Assembly (NCBI GenBank): GCA_037043235.1
Contig: JAWRVZ010000104.1
Location: forward strand, 2,304,958-2,368,957
Direction of reading: 5' to 3'
Source: Rhodeus uyekii
Taxonomy: Eukaryota > Chordata > Actinopteri > Cypriniformes > Acheilognathidae
Length of the DNA stretch: 64,000 bases
Below, piece after piece: positions 23,660-36,400 of this stretch (the first letter of the stretch is position 1; each line of letters begins with the position of its first letter). The notes beneath the pieces are model-generated. The model was not told where the DNA came from. It made no database searches and saw only the letters and a program-made list of their open reading frames with translations. The position numbers and the translations under genes were made by a program.

Positions 23660-26508
23660 TGCTGTAGAGGGCAGCAGTGCGTCGGTCAGCGTTCTGCTCA
23701 CACAACTGAGCTTTATGACACCTGTAATAATCATATATATCGCCCTTGTGAAGCGCTATAAATATAAGTGACCCTAAATAGGTGAAATATCATTACTTAC
23801 ACTTACAAACGTCATTGCTACATCCTTGTGAAAAACAGGGGCATATGCATTCACACTTACACCTGGTGTAAAAGAGTTGGGGAGATTTTTGCAGTGGGAT
23901 TTTATTGTGTTTTTATTTTTGCTTGTGTAGGCGAGCACCTCTCATTAAAGACACCAGCATTAGATCATCTTCTCGCTTGACCTGGTCGCCGGTTAGCCAA
24001 CACTGGATGGCAGGCGTATCCTGTTCCCATGTAAACCAGACCATAATGCTTTGCTTGATAAGTGGCTTCTTGGTAATAATCAGACTTGAATTGCCTGTTA
24101 AAATGTTTGCTCGCTATACACAAGGATTAGACTTTTTTTCATTATTTATTTTTTTATTCCCAGAATTCATTTCTTTCGGTGTAATCAAACACCATATTTG
24201 AAGCACACGCCCACTCACTGCACAGATTTCATCTCTGGTGGGATTAGCTGTCACTAACGCAATATGCCCTGAAACAACGCTTTGCCAAGTGTCAGAAATC
24301 GGTTCAATGCAATTTAGGATATCAGAATGTTCAAATGAGATAAAGACATAAAAAAAAATACATATGTGACAACAAAATGCTTGTGTGCTAATCTGAAGTG
24401 TCAGGGATCCGTTATGTTAGCTTTGTTTCCTTTTAGTTAGGTTTTTGTGTGTGTGTGTTTGTGCGCTTTTGTTTAATTTGGCGGTTTTGTTTGTTTTTTG
24501 TTCAGTTATGTTTTGATTTTAAATCTCTTTGTAAGTTTAGGGTTTTTTTACCCCTTTTTTTGTTTAGTTTATTTTTATTTTGGTTCAGTTATGTAATTGT
24601 TTTATTTCATGTTGGTTTAGTTTAGTTTTGTTTGTTTGTTTGTTCAGTGTGTTGTTTTGTTGCATCCATCATATGTTGTTTGATTCGAACAAAACCGAAA
24701 ACGAATAATGTCCAAGAATCTTTAGTATTGATTCTCTGGCTGCTTTCTCTTACTGAATGGTAAAATTAATTCTAATTCTGATTATTTCTACACTACAAAG
24801 CAATACTATTGAATAATCATGTTCTTCGGACATGTTCCTGGACCGTATTCTATTAAAGTACCTTGGACCACCACGTAAACCCTGTTGTGGTCAATTCGAC
24901 CCTAAATGTTTGCAAACATTTTACTAAAATAAAATATTTCTTGATAGTTTTTCTTAAGACATTTTGTGGATTCGAAAACATTTGAAGATAAAACTATCAA
25001 CGGAGCCAAACCTGTCAAATGAATGTCATTCTGTACCCTAGTGCTGCCACCACACTTTTTTTCAGATCTGCGTCTGTTGGTCACTGCTGGTTTTCGCCAC
25101 ATTTGTCTGGACGTGACCTGTCTGAGAAGTGACATGCTTTAATCTGGTGATTGTCCTCTTTGATTGGCTTCTGTTGGTGCAGTGTAAGCTGGCCCTTACG
25201 GACGTCCTTGTTTCACAATTCATTCTAATCTCCATTTCTCTCTGAAAAATATCTGCAGGTTTGTAACCTCCGACTGAGATTGTGCTGATCCAGAGAATAG
25301 TGTGGCGTTCTGTGTGAACATTTCAGCGGCCCTTAAACGCTGTTCCCACACGGCAGCCGAGTGTGGGCAGTCACCGCCAGTTTTGACATTCCGAAAGCGA
25401 AGATCCAGCCAAAGGTAAGGGAAACTAGGGAAGACATTTGGATGGTTTAAAAAGTAGGCAAATGTGTCGTTGCTGAATGGTCATCCTGACCTCTAAAGAG
25501 GTGTTATGTAAAACAACTAATGACTACAATTACAGTGAAATGCATTGAAGGTCACAGAAGATGTCATATAAACAGACGAGGGTTTGTAAGAAATCACTAA
25601 TTTGTTATGCAGAAGGAGCAGAAAGTGAGTCATGCTTATTGGTATGTGAAAGGCAAATGAACTGAGGATCGGACTGCAGATATTATTGAATCATTTTGTT
25701 GGAGACACACCATGATTGTTGAGATAAAACCTGTTTAAGTTAGTTTTGAGTTTTTTTTTTTACATTTTGCTGCCATTGTGGGTTTGGGTTGATGCCTAAA
25801 CATTGATACTTGCCAGGAGTTTAATTCATTTCGAGTCATGTTGAATTTCTGGCTTATTATCTCCATTTCGGCCTGATGAATTGAGTCAGGATTTCCTCCG
25901 GTGTGGTGGGCGGAGTTGTGGGTGGGGCTATTTCTCATGGGCCCCATTTTTCAAAGTTGAAGGGCCAAACATCAAAGACTCCAAATGATAATCATCACGC
26001 CTGATGTGTTTACTCCATTTCAAAGAGGTGATTGAGTTTATTATCTTCAATTATGTTGCTCTTGTCTAATGAGTCCTTTGTTTGTCAGATCTCAGAATTT
26101 CCATTGTTCCTTTCTCGTTTCTTTGTTCGTGAAGAAATGTCACATTATTCACGTCGCACGCGGAAGCTTTCATGTTGAGATAAAACCTCTGAAATGTCAA
26201 AACTGTGGCAGTTAGTCCTGATGTTTTCCCAGAGATTAATTCTCTTCGTTAGTCTTGAGGGAGCTTTAGACGTGACAATAACATGAATCTAGACTTTTAC
26301 GGTACATTTCCTGAAAAAAAAGTTGCTTTAAGTTACGTACGTACATACAGCAGATGCTATTATATAACATAGAACTCAGAACTTTGAAGAAACATTACGA
26401 CTGTATTTTCAAACTCAAAATGTTCCGCAAATGTTTCAGTTTGGTCTTTTTTTGTTTTACTAATAAAAATTGTTATATCGAAGTTTTGAAAAGCATTAAA
26501 AAACATAG
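23660..26508. other. mfsd6-nab1 intergenic region, part 1
   Basis: No coding exon recognised, and NEMP2, which lies here in human, is not visible. A non-coding exon-like block at 25261-25415 is bounded by ctgcag| and |gtaagg and could be an upstream untranslated exon of nab1 (low confidence). T/G-rich low-complexity sequence lies at 24430-24660. Confidence 0.45.
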
Positions 26509-26510
26509 TA

Positions 26511-27209
26511 AAGTAGAACCCCGACTTACGGATCTTTTCGTAAGTCGGTCAGGCTTTTACATGTAAATTGCCTAATCCGTTCCAAACCCTACGAAAACAC
26601 CACATTTAATTTTATAATAAAGCTATGCTTTTGATGCCTATGGTTGAAGGGTTACGGCCATATTCTTTCGCTATGGCGGACAAGCGCATCCCAGCTTCAT
26701 ACTTCTCAATTATCTCCCGTTTCGTCTCCATGGAGAGCATCCTCTTCTTCCCTTTCACTTCAGCAACAATCTTCACATGGCTAGTGATTCGAAAAAAGTT
26801 TGTTAACTGGGCACAAAATAATGGCGATGCAGCACGATGAAAACAAAACTTGTATGCGAAAGCGCGGACGAACTTTAGCGTTAGTGTAGCACAGACGAAA
26901 TGGGAGAGGAACGCCGCTACGCAGCGGCTGGTGGGAGCGATGCTGACCAATAGGAGAGCAGGATGCTGCAGCGAAAGCTAGCGTCCGAGCCAGGAGACAG
27001 CCAATGGGAGAGTGGGACGATTGGTGTGAGTTTACGGGTCAATGGCGCGTGAATTTCAAAGCAAAACTCGGAAATCATCGCCTCGGCCGAGATTTCGTTT
27101 TCCGCATCTCGATCATTTTGCCGTTACTCGGGCGAAAAAACCCCCGAAATCTTTTATCGTACGTCAAACTTTTCATACGTAGAGCGTTTCGTAAGTCGAG
27201 GTTCTACTG
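26511..27209 (-). mobile_element. Tigger-type element with residual transposase N-terminus
   Basis: 699 bp flanked by TA (26509-26510 and 27210-27211). Inverted ends are gtagaaccccgacttacgga and ttcgtaagtcgaggttctac. On the minus strand from 26740 it encodes MLSMETKREIIEKYEAGM, then LSAIAKEYGRNPSTI. This is the CENP-B/Tigger-type helix-turn-helix that binds the ends. The frame then runs into terminal sequence and stops at 26612, so the rest of the transposase has been deleted. It is a non-autonomous derivative related to 47183-48118 (shared ccaatgggagag and ataataaagct subterminal blocks). Confidence 0.9.
26612..26761 (-). pseudogene. Tigger/pogo transposase fragment (CENP-B-like HTH)
   Basis: About 50 codons encode KGKKRMLSMETKREIIEKYE and the recognition-helix segment AIAKEYGRNPST, typical of CENP-B N-terminal/psq-type helix-turn-helix in Tigger transposases. 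The catalytic DDE domain is absent by internal deletion. It is a relic, not an exapted gene as far as the window shows. Confidence 0.85.
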
Positions 27210-27211
27210 TA

Positions 27212-29314
27212 GAAGTATTTTCACAGTGTATCCAAAATGACACCCGACATAACCTAACTTCAACCAAAATGTAACATTGCTAAATGGCCCAATCCTAAGG
27301 TGTTGTGGGTGGTTGCTATGCAGTTGCTGGGATTTTTTTTAGGTTGTTACTTGGATATTCAGGCTCCTATTTATGGCTTAGGTCACGCCTTCAATGAAAA
27401 TCTATGGGATTTTTCCCCTCCTGTATTGTCTGCCAGAGGAAAATCATCAAATTATTGTTGGACTAAGTGTGAGTGTTGGGTGATATGTGAAATAGGTGGG
27501 CACTGTTGTGGCGTTGACAGTTCAGTGTGGATAGCATGATCTCTCTCGCTCTCTGTCTGTCACTCTCGCCCACACGATCTCGCCCAGTTGGTTGTCATCG
27601 GGCACTGAAGGTCAGCGGAGGTGTTCTTGCATTGTATAAGGGGGCTAATAATCAGGCAAATATGTGTGTCTGTTTGAGTGTGCATGTGTTGATGTTGGCG
27701 CGTCTGCTTGTAAATTGCTGTCATCTAATCTGTGGTTAAAGCTCCAGCCAATAATCCATTTCACACTTCGGGTTATTTTGTGGCATCCACAATCTTAAAA
27801 CACGCCAACGGCACACCACCTAATCCTGCCAAATAAAGCCACGGTATACAGGATCCACGCACTGCAGAAACGCTGACATCGCCATGGTAATCTGACACAC
27901 GTCACTGCTTATGTTTGTGTATTTCGTGTTGTTCAGGAAAGGGACCCAGTTAATCCCAGTTAAGGGACTTCATATCTCGGTCCTTATGAAGGCCCATGCT
28001 GGTCCTGGATGCTAAACTTATTCGTTAAATATGTTACCTATGTTTTGTTAGTTCACTTTAACTAGACAAACGGCTGCTCCATCTGCTTAAGCAACACTTG
28101 TGGCAACGCTTAACATACAATGTATACTTTAATTGTGTTATAAAATGTGAAGTGTAAAGGTATCTTTATCTCAATATTTTGATCACTGCTGCTTCTTCAA
28201 CAGGTCCACCATTAAATTAAGTCATCAGAAATTAAATTATTGTTGCACAGAAATAAATTTACTTACACTATTACACAGCCTGGGTCATTAGTGACCCTAT
28301 ACGTTTTTTACAAAACATTTATTGGAAAACAAACATTCTTTTTTTCATAATAATTAATTTTCTTGTTATATTGTTTACATTTATGAATCCTAAGATGGTT
28401 GATGTCTAACTTAAAAAAAAAAAAAATTGAGGGTAGTGAATAAAATGGCTTTATAACCTTTTCCAGAATGTTAGATCTCAATTACTTTCTTTCTCATTTG
28501 TTCCTGAATTTCTTTGGATCTCTGCATTGATCTACTTCACTTTGTCAAGCAAGTCTTATTTAAGTGCTTTCTTGATTTAGAACAGGTGTGGCAGTAATCA
28601 GGCCTGGGTGTGGCTAGAGGAATTGAACTCGGGTGTTATAGACCAGGGGGGGGGATTTACCGGGCAATGGATGTTTGGATTTTTTTCCCTTAATAATAAC
28701 AACCTTCATTCAAAAACTGCATGTTGTGTTTACTTGTGTAATCTTTGACTAATATTTAAATTAGTTTGATGATCTGAAACATTTAAGTGTGACAAACATG
28801 CACCAAAAAAAGTATATGTAAATGTAACTCCCTGATTCATTGTGAACAACCTTTATTTGTTTATTCCGGTGTTGAAATCCATCACTTCATTACTGTTTCA
28901 CTCTCTCCGACAAGTTTACCAAAGCAATGTATAAAGAACTGTCTTCTGTGTGTTCAAACTTGAGTCGATTAATTAAATCTGAAAGTGAGTGTGAAGTTGC
29001 ATGCCAAAGGAGGAAGAAAGAGGATTTTCTGAGTAACTGTCAGCTTAACCATTAAAAACCGCAAACCCACGCGTACCCTGTCAACAGCCCTACCCTGCAA
29101 TGACAACACCCACTCTGAGCAGGGGGCCCCTATACACACGCACACACAAACAAACCGAGATGTGTTTGCACGTCACAGAGTGCCTATGTATATGTGTGTG
29201 TGCAGATATGCGTAGGGGGCCAAAATGTGTGTGGGTGTGTTTGAGTAGGAAGACACGCTTGACTCGGATAGGCTCAGCAAATTAAAGGAACCTTCGTTGT
29301 TGTTTTTTTTATTG

Positions 29315-29360
<46 letters not shown>

Positions 29361-31829
29361 TTTCCTTATGTTTCTCAGGCTTATGTTAGAGGTCATCTAT
29401 TTACAGAGATAAAAAGGAACAAGGATCATGGTGTGTGTGTGTGTCATTATTTATATACTTTTGAGCCGTTTGCATGCTATGTGTATATATACACGCACAA
29501 CAATATTCACAAAAATGAAAAAACATTGTCATTTATTAATGTATTTGTGTGTGTGTATATATTATTGTTTGTTTGTTCAGCACTTTGAGCTGCATTCGAG
29601 GCAGTAGAAACATGCTTTATAAATAAACTATGTACACTGTATATAGCATACATACATAAACATCCCTATAGTTATTCATGTACATTTACAAATATAATAT
29701 GCATTCAGGTACACCTCACGATCAAAACTCTGACAGTAAGACAAAAAGAATCATCGCATTCCCTTGAGAGCAGATACGCTTCACAAAACTGCCGTGAAAG
29801 GATCCGTGATTGCAGTCAAGGTGCTGTCACTTTTGTCACATAAGATGGAAAATGACTTGGAAAAGCTTTTGTTTTGAGGAATAGACTAACACAAAACTGG
29901 GGGATGACAGCAACCACCACACACTTCCTCCCAGGGGCTGTTCGCTGTGCCCAACCTCCTTCCGAAAATAGCTCAAGATGCTCTGGCAGATAGAGGGGCG
30001 CATCAGCAGCCTCCCATCTCGAGATCCAGCCATTTAGATGCATGATTACATTTCATTTTTTATATGCAGCTTATGTTTTTTTGTTGTTGTTTTTTTCAGG
30101 ACAGTGTGGGGGAAGAAAGAGAAAGCATTATTTAACTTTATAGGTAGATTCTGCTGTGGTGTTATTTTAGGTGCTTATTTAAAGCTGTAATTTTACTGTG
30201 ATGTAAAGTGGTCAACGTTTTTTTGTTCTCTCTCTCTCTTGCATTTATATATAGCAGTTTACTGAAGTGGGTTTCGGGGGGGATTTTGCACACAACAGAG
30301 CGTGAAAAAAATTACTGTGGGGTTTACTTTCTGGGGAGAAGAAAAATGGTCGCACTGTGCAGATACTGACCGCATTGTGAGTTAGAAAAAAGTCTTGCAA
30401 AGTTTTTGACACTACAGCATGAATTGATGGAAACTACAATGATAAAGGTTACACGATATAATAATGTCTTTACACAAGCAGAGATTACATTTTAATTAGT
30501 ATTTAAAATGTAAATATTTTATGTTGGTGCCATTTACGAATTTAAAGTCAATATTTAAACTCCACTTCGCTGAAAAACATCCCTTCTTCTATATTAAACT
30601 AGATTTTTTAATTTTTTGACCAAATCTGTAAAGCATGTATTCTATACCGAATTTGACATTCATACAGGAATTAAAGTGTAAATATGCTGTGTTGTTGCTG
30701 CTTAAAAGTTTAAATGTGAACATTTAAAGTCCACATGAAATCAAAATTGAAGTTTTTTGGGGGGCTTTTAGTATGAATGTGTTAGCTAACTGTTATCTAT
30801 AAGCTAGTGTGATCCAAGACATACGAGACATAAGCATTCAAAACTTACAGTCTCTCACTTCCATCAATTCCAGCAACGACTTTGATGACATCACTCTGCT
30901 TCAGCTTCTCGTCAGATTTTCTGTCCAATCAAATGCTTTCTAGAATCTGAAGCGCCGCCCCTACATTATAAACCTGCAGGTGAAATCAGTCACCTTTTCA
31001 TACATTTACTATTTTCTGTATGGTAAATGGTGAAACCACTATAAAGGGGATAGGGAATGATTCCGACAGTGCAAAAATGCTTGGGTTGAATGAAGTTTGG
31101 TTTCATGCGAACCGCTGCAGCTCCAATTTAGAGACACGACAACACACTGTGGATCATATATGCGAGTCGCTGCAGACCACAAAACATATCAGACCGATTT
31201 CAATTCTGCACAGAGTGCTAGATTTTAAAGCGATATGGAGGAGAAATGGTTTGAGAATAGGAGGGAACTTCGGCTTTATGGAGCTCAACGGCTCTGGCTG
31301 AGCTACAAAATAAACAAAACGCTATTGGCTAATTAAAAAAGGGGGCGGTGCTTCTCGATATGTTGCCCTGCTCAGTGGAAATGACATCAACAAAACTGCA
31401 TCCAAAACTTTAAAGCATGTATTTACACTGAAATGGACTTTTATGCGTTATGTTGTTGCTGCTTACTTGTTTAAATTAAATAAAAATTATATCGTTATTT
31501 GCCTAAAATCGTTCCCTCTTCTCGTAGCCTATATTCAATCACATTTTTATTAATTTATTTTTCGCGACCAAACTTTAAAGCCTCTGTTTACACCGGTACT
31601 GACTTATAAACTTATAAATATAAACCTATAGTGATAAACATTCACTGTGGTTAAAAAAAAGAAAGAAAGAAGAAGAGTGCCACAATCTGTCCCGGTGTCC
31701 CTTATTTACATGCTCGAACGTCACCAAAAAAACCTTGGTCTACCGAAGTCTGTATGGGTTCGTGTCGAAAGAAAACACTGTATTACCGATTAATATTCTT
31801 CAATATGTCATCATGAATGTGTGTGACCG
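27212..31829. other. mfsd6-nab1 intergenic region, part 2
   Basis: No gene recognised. It holds a (CT)n tract (29316-29355), short TG tracts near 29430 and 29545, and a MITE at 30723-31441. Short frames near 27300, 29100 and 29816 lack domains or splice support. Confidence 0.5.
30723..31441. mobile_element. Probable non-autonomous DNA transposon
   Basis: The left end is ttaaagtccacatgaaatca. The right end, reverse-complemented, is aaaagtccatttcagtgta. Internal phrases (atggtaaatggtgaaaccac, tataaaggggatagggaatg, ctcagtggaaatgacatcaa) match a repeat I recognise from other cyprinid introns. No transposase frame; superfamily not determined. Confidence 0.6.
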
Positions 31830-31839
31830 TTCAGGTCTT

Positions 31840-32130
31840 TTCTCCCTCTCTCTCTCTCTCTCTCTCGCTCTCTCTCGGTATTCCGTCCCACGCTCACATG
31901 CCGCCCACGCGAGGATTTGCGTCAAGCCGGCGCGTGGGAGTGAGAGAGAGAGAGAGAGCAATGCAGCTTACATCGGAATATCCCCGCACAAGAGAGAGAG
32001 AGAGAGACAGGGAGGGAGACAGCAGCGATGAGCCTTCAACGCACTATCTCTCCTGCGCGAGAGGCGGAGCACTGCCTCGAGACAGCGGCGAACACCGGGA
32101 GCAGTCGCGCGCACCAGCTGCGAAAGAGAG
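31840..32130 (+). promoter_or_regulatory. nab1: Candidate nab1 promoter and untranslated exon 1
   Basis: A locally GC/CpG-rich island (for example cgcgcgcac, gccggcgcg) with one (CT)n tract (about 31846-31876) and two (GA)n tracts (31938-31958 and 31991-32006). It ends in the donor cgaaagagag|gtacgt at 32130/32131. Splicing to the acceptor at 33447, 2 nt before the nab1 ATG, gives a complete 5'UTR. The exact transcription start is unknown. Confidence 0.5.
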
Positions 32131-33449
32131 GTACGTAATATCAACACTTTATACATATACATTCAAATGGAGAGGGTGTTGATTTGAGCTTGTTGTTTAT
32201 ATAGACTCAATATCCCTGTTATTTGCATGCATTGATCTCTTAGAGATTCCCAAGTGCATGTGAAGCAATAGTTTGAGATCATCTCAGGAGAGTTTGCATG
32301 AACCTGTCCATGCGCTTGTGTGAAGAATAATGTAATGCACAGTTGTGATTGCAAAAGTATAAACTTGTATGTGACACTGCCTACTTGCAACTTCATATTT
32401 ATTGCGGTGTTTATGATAAAAGATCTGGTTACTGTAGAGCAAGACACAAACTTAGACTTAGACTGCCATGTGGATTATACATGCAATAAGTGTAAGTTAA
32501 GTCATTTTTAATGAACTACTTAAACAACAGAAGATACATTGGTCATTAATTTCCAAATAAAGTCATTCATTTGTGATTGAGAGTTGGACAGGGGACGCTG
32601 ATGTCCAAATCTCTGCAGATTTTCAGCGGAGCTTCAAATGCATTGAAAGTTTGCAGCTTGTACGCATAAACATTATGTGACCATCTGACTGGATATTATG
32701 TACAGATCTTAGTAAGGGCAGGTGGCATACTGGATTTTACATGTAGGATACAGGTAGGACATTTTATCATTGCATAGTTTAGTGATTGCTATCAAGATGT
32801 GAAGACTTTCAACCAGCATAACAAATAATATTTCTGGAAAAAATCACCTACCCTTCCTTTAATTTTCAAAATGTGAAACTTTTAAAATTGTTTTATGGAG
32901 CTTTTGTTTACTAAGTTTTTTTGGGAAAGGTGTTTCATCAGTCAAACAATCGGTATGTTGTTTAACAACAGTACAATCCACTGAACACATTCTACTGCTT
33001 TTTCTCAGCTTAGTTTTCGTTCCTGTCAAAAATCTAATATGGTTCCAGTTACAACTGTCTGAACTAAGTCAGAATTCTTCATTATTTTGTCCAACTTTAT
33101 CTTTGTTAATCGTTAGTTACATAGCTTAACACTGTATCTTTGGGCAGCCCATAATATGTTCCCTCCAACAGTTTTGGTGGTCATATGTTCATTATGGGTA
33201 GTTTAATAATTGTTCTTCCCACCATGATCAGTAAGCAATGTGTAAATGCTTTTATTGTCCCTTTCCTTAACTGCCCATCATGAATGACCTCTATAGACAT
33301 ACTGTGAGTTCATGACCTTTCCTGTGAAATACATAACATTGCAAAAGTAAAATAGGTTGCGAACATTGTTATAGGTTGACTTGAGCGGCTATCAATAAGA
33401 AGCTCGGAATGACAATGCTATGTTTTGCTCTATGTTTGCATGTGTAGCC

Positions 33450-36400
33450 ATGTCAGTGCTCCTGCCACGTTCCTTGGGTGAGCTACAACTGTACCGGATC
33501 CTGCAGAAGGCAAACTTGCTCTGCTACTACGAAGCTTTCATCCAGCAGGGCGGCGACGATGTGCAGCAGCTCTGTGAGGCTGGCGAGGAAGAGTTCCTCG
33601 AAATCATGGCCCTTGTCGGAATGGCGACCAAACCCCTCCATGTCCGGAGGCTCCAGAAGGCTCTACGGGATTGGGTGACCAATCCTTCCCTCTTCAACCA
33701 ACCATTGACATCTCTTCCCGTTTGCAGTATACCGGTGTACAAGCTACCCGAAAGTTCCCCGGGCATCCACAGCAATGGGCAACAGAACCAGCTTGTGGTT
33801 CCCAGAGCATTATTACCCACAAGCCCCAGTCCTGCAAGGCTGGATCTCAGCAGGGACGGGACGCCAGGCTGCTCCCCACTGCAAGGGGCTAGCGAGAGTC
33901 GTTTCTGGGGAAGCGAGAGCGAACACAGTCTCTCTCCGTCTGGAGCCTGTTCCCCGTGTTCTCCACATGACGCTCTTGAAACTCTCGATTCTGCCGCCGT
34001 ACAGTGCGTGATGGCGTGCGTGGAGCGACTAGCCCAAACGTTGCCCAAGAGCGACCCCACGGAAGTCAAAGAATATGTGCGCGCCAATAAGAAGCTCAGC
34101 AAGATGATTGGCCATATCTGCGAGATGAACGAAGATGATCCGCAGAAGGAAGTGGAGATTCGTAAATACAGCGCCATCTATGGGCGGTTCGATTCCAAGA
34201 GGCGGGATGGCCGGCAACTTACGATGCACGAGGTTGGTTTGATTCTTCTGGTTGGGGTGAATGCTAAGATATCGAGATTGCCGATATGCCAATTAACAGA
34301 ACTTCTTCTTCCGTAAGTTACTAAACGATTTGTGTTTTCATTGTTGTTTCGTTTATTGTGTAGCTAACGGTGAATGAAGCATCCGCTCAGCTGTGCATGA
34401 AAGATCTATCGCTGCTCACACGAAGAGATGAGCTTTTCTCGCTGGCCAGGCAGATCTCACGAGAAGTTACCTACAAATACTCCCGCAGGAGCAGCAGGTA
34501 AGACGCAGATTCATCAATTCTTCATTTGATTATGTTGACAAATGCCGAAAACCACGCCGAACGCTGTAAGTGCGTGTTAGAAATCAGGAATGAAGATGGA
34601 ACAATGTTCTTGGTATGATTTTTAATCTAAAAAACAAACTTAGGTTTCCAGCCAACAAAGTTTATATCCCATCTGGCTAGCGCGCATCCCGTAATCTTTA
34701 GGCGGAGAGTAAGTGGTCTCTTGGGGTTGTTCGAATGCATTTGACAACATGAGCGTTTACACTAGGAAAGCTTTGTCAGTCGAATGTGTTTTTGACTATC
34801 TCTGGAAGTGGTTGGAAGTGAACTAGCTCAAAACGTTTTAGACCAAGTTTACTCCTTTATTTTGCGTCATCCACTTGTTTAACGCATCTTAAAACCAGGT
34901 GTAAACAGGGTCTTTGAGTCAACTGTTTAGAGTACATTAGCCTTTGCAAAGGTTATTTTATTAGTCACAAAACCTTGCTTTGACTATTTCTTTACTTTTT
35001 AGTTTTTCTTTTCATGGTTCTCATTTATTCATATAAGCACCTTTTAGTATTTTTGTACAATACCATCTTTTTAGTACTTTAGTACTGAATAAAAAAGTTT
35101 GACCACAGTGATTGTTTATGGTGTTTAAAAAAGTAAGTGGGAAAATGAAAATAAACCTTTATTTTAGGTCCCACTGCGGTGATGAAGATGAACCATCTCC
35201 CAAGAGAATCAAATCTGAGGTAAGTTTAAACAAGTTCTGTAAATTCAGTTCACATTCATAAACCCCACTGCGACAAATTTGCTTTATTTGCATGAGACGC
35301 CTCAGCTTTGTAATCATTTCGAGCTCCAGGTGGTTTCTCGGGACTTCTTTATTAGTTTTGCATTCTTGTCATGATATTTATTGCCAGCCGCAATATTTTA
35401 TTCCCATTGTGTTTGAATTAATGCTGTGTTTGTGTGTGCATTCTCTCTGGTAATAATCTCAGGAGAGTAATTACTGTCATGATTCACTCCGAAATGTCGC
35501 CTTCACGTCTTTTTCCCACGAGCGACGATCTGTGCCTCTGGGTGAACGTCTAAAAGTAAATGATATCGTTGTTTTCATATTTCTGTGAGGCCTCTAAGTC
35601 AACAAAACGGTTGCAAACAAAACTCTCAAGACGTCAAATTAAAAATGTGTGCTTAATTTTAGCTCACTTTTAAAGGCTTGTTTTAGACGGAAGTTGTTTT
35701 GTGGGGTTCTCTGGATAAAGAAAAGCTTAGTGCACAAACGCACAATCATTCATCCACACAGGCGGAGAACTACACAGTGGACTGAAACACATAATTGACA
35801 TCATCCTGTGGGTGCTTACTGAATTACCCACGCATCGCTGTGGCTGTCTCTGCCTGAGTTTAACGTCATACATGGACACACACGCACACACACACACACA
35901 CACACATATGCGTGATGACCTCAGAGGAAAATGCGGAGGTTGTCAAGGGGCGACACGATGTGAAAATTCGTTCAACTGTAACAATCTGTTAGAATAAACA
36001 GACAGGAGCGTTGCCATGGGATAAAATTTTGTATTATGTGTAAGTGTTTTTAAGTATATTTGAAGTTTTCACCAAGATTAAAATCGAAAAGGACCAAAGG
36101 ATTGTTTTTCATAAATGTATGCATGTAAAAAACAGATTGCTAATACTAAAAGCAACTGTAAAAATAAAACGCTGTATTTAAGCTTATACCTCTTAGAGTC
36201 AAAAATAAAATGGTATATTTATTTGGCTTTCTTATATTCTTTTGTTTAAGTCAATAAGCTTTGTGGTTTTAAAAAGTTTTTTGTATGAACAATTTACACA
36301 AAAATAGTTCAAGATTTTATGTTTCCAAATAAAAATATCCTAAATATAATTTTAATACTAAATTCAAATAACAATCCAAATACTATATTTATTTAGCTTT

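Noticed and set aside
23905..24201. 98-codon frame beginning MCFYFCLCRRAPLIKD
   Set aside because: No domain, no splice partners, downstream of the mfsd6 poly(A) signal; composition matches background.
33527..34177. 216-codon frame antisense to nab1 exon 2
   Set aside because: The opposite strand encodes the conserved NAB1 NCD1 and linker; the antisense frame has no recognisable domain.
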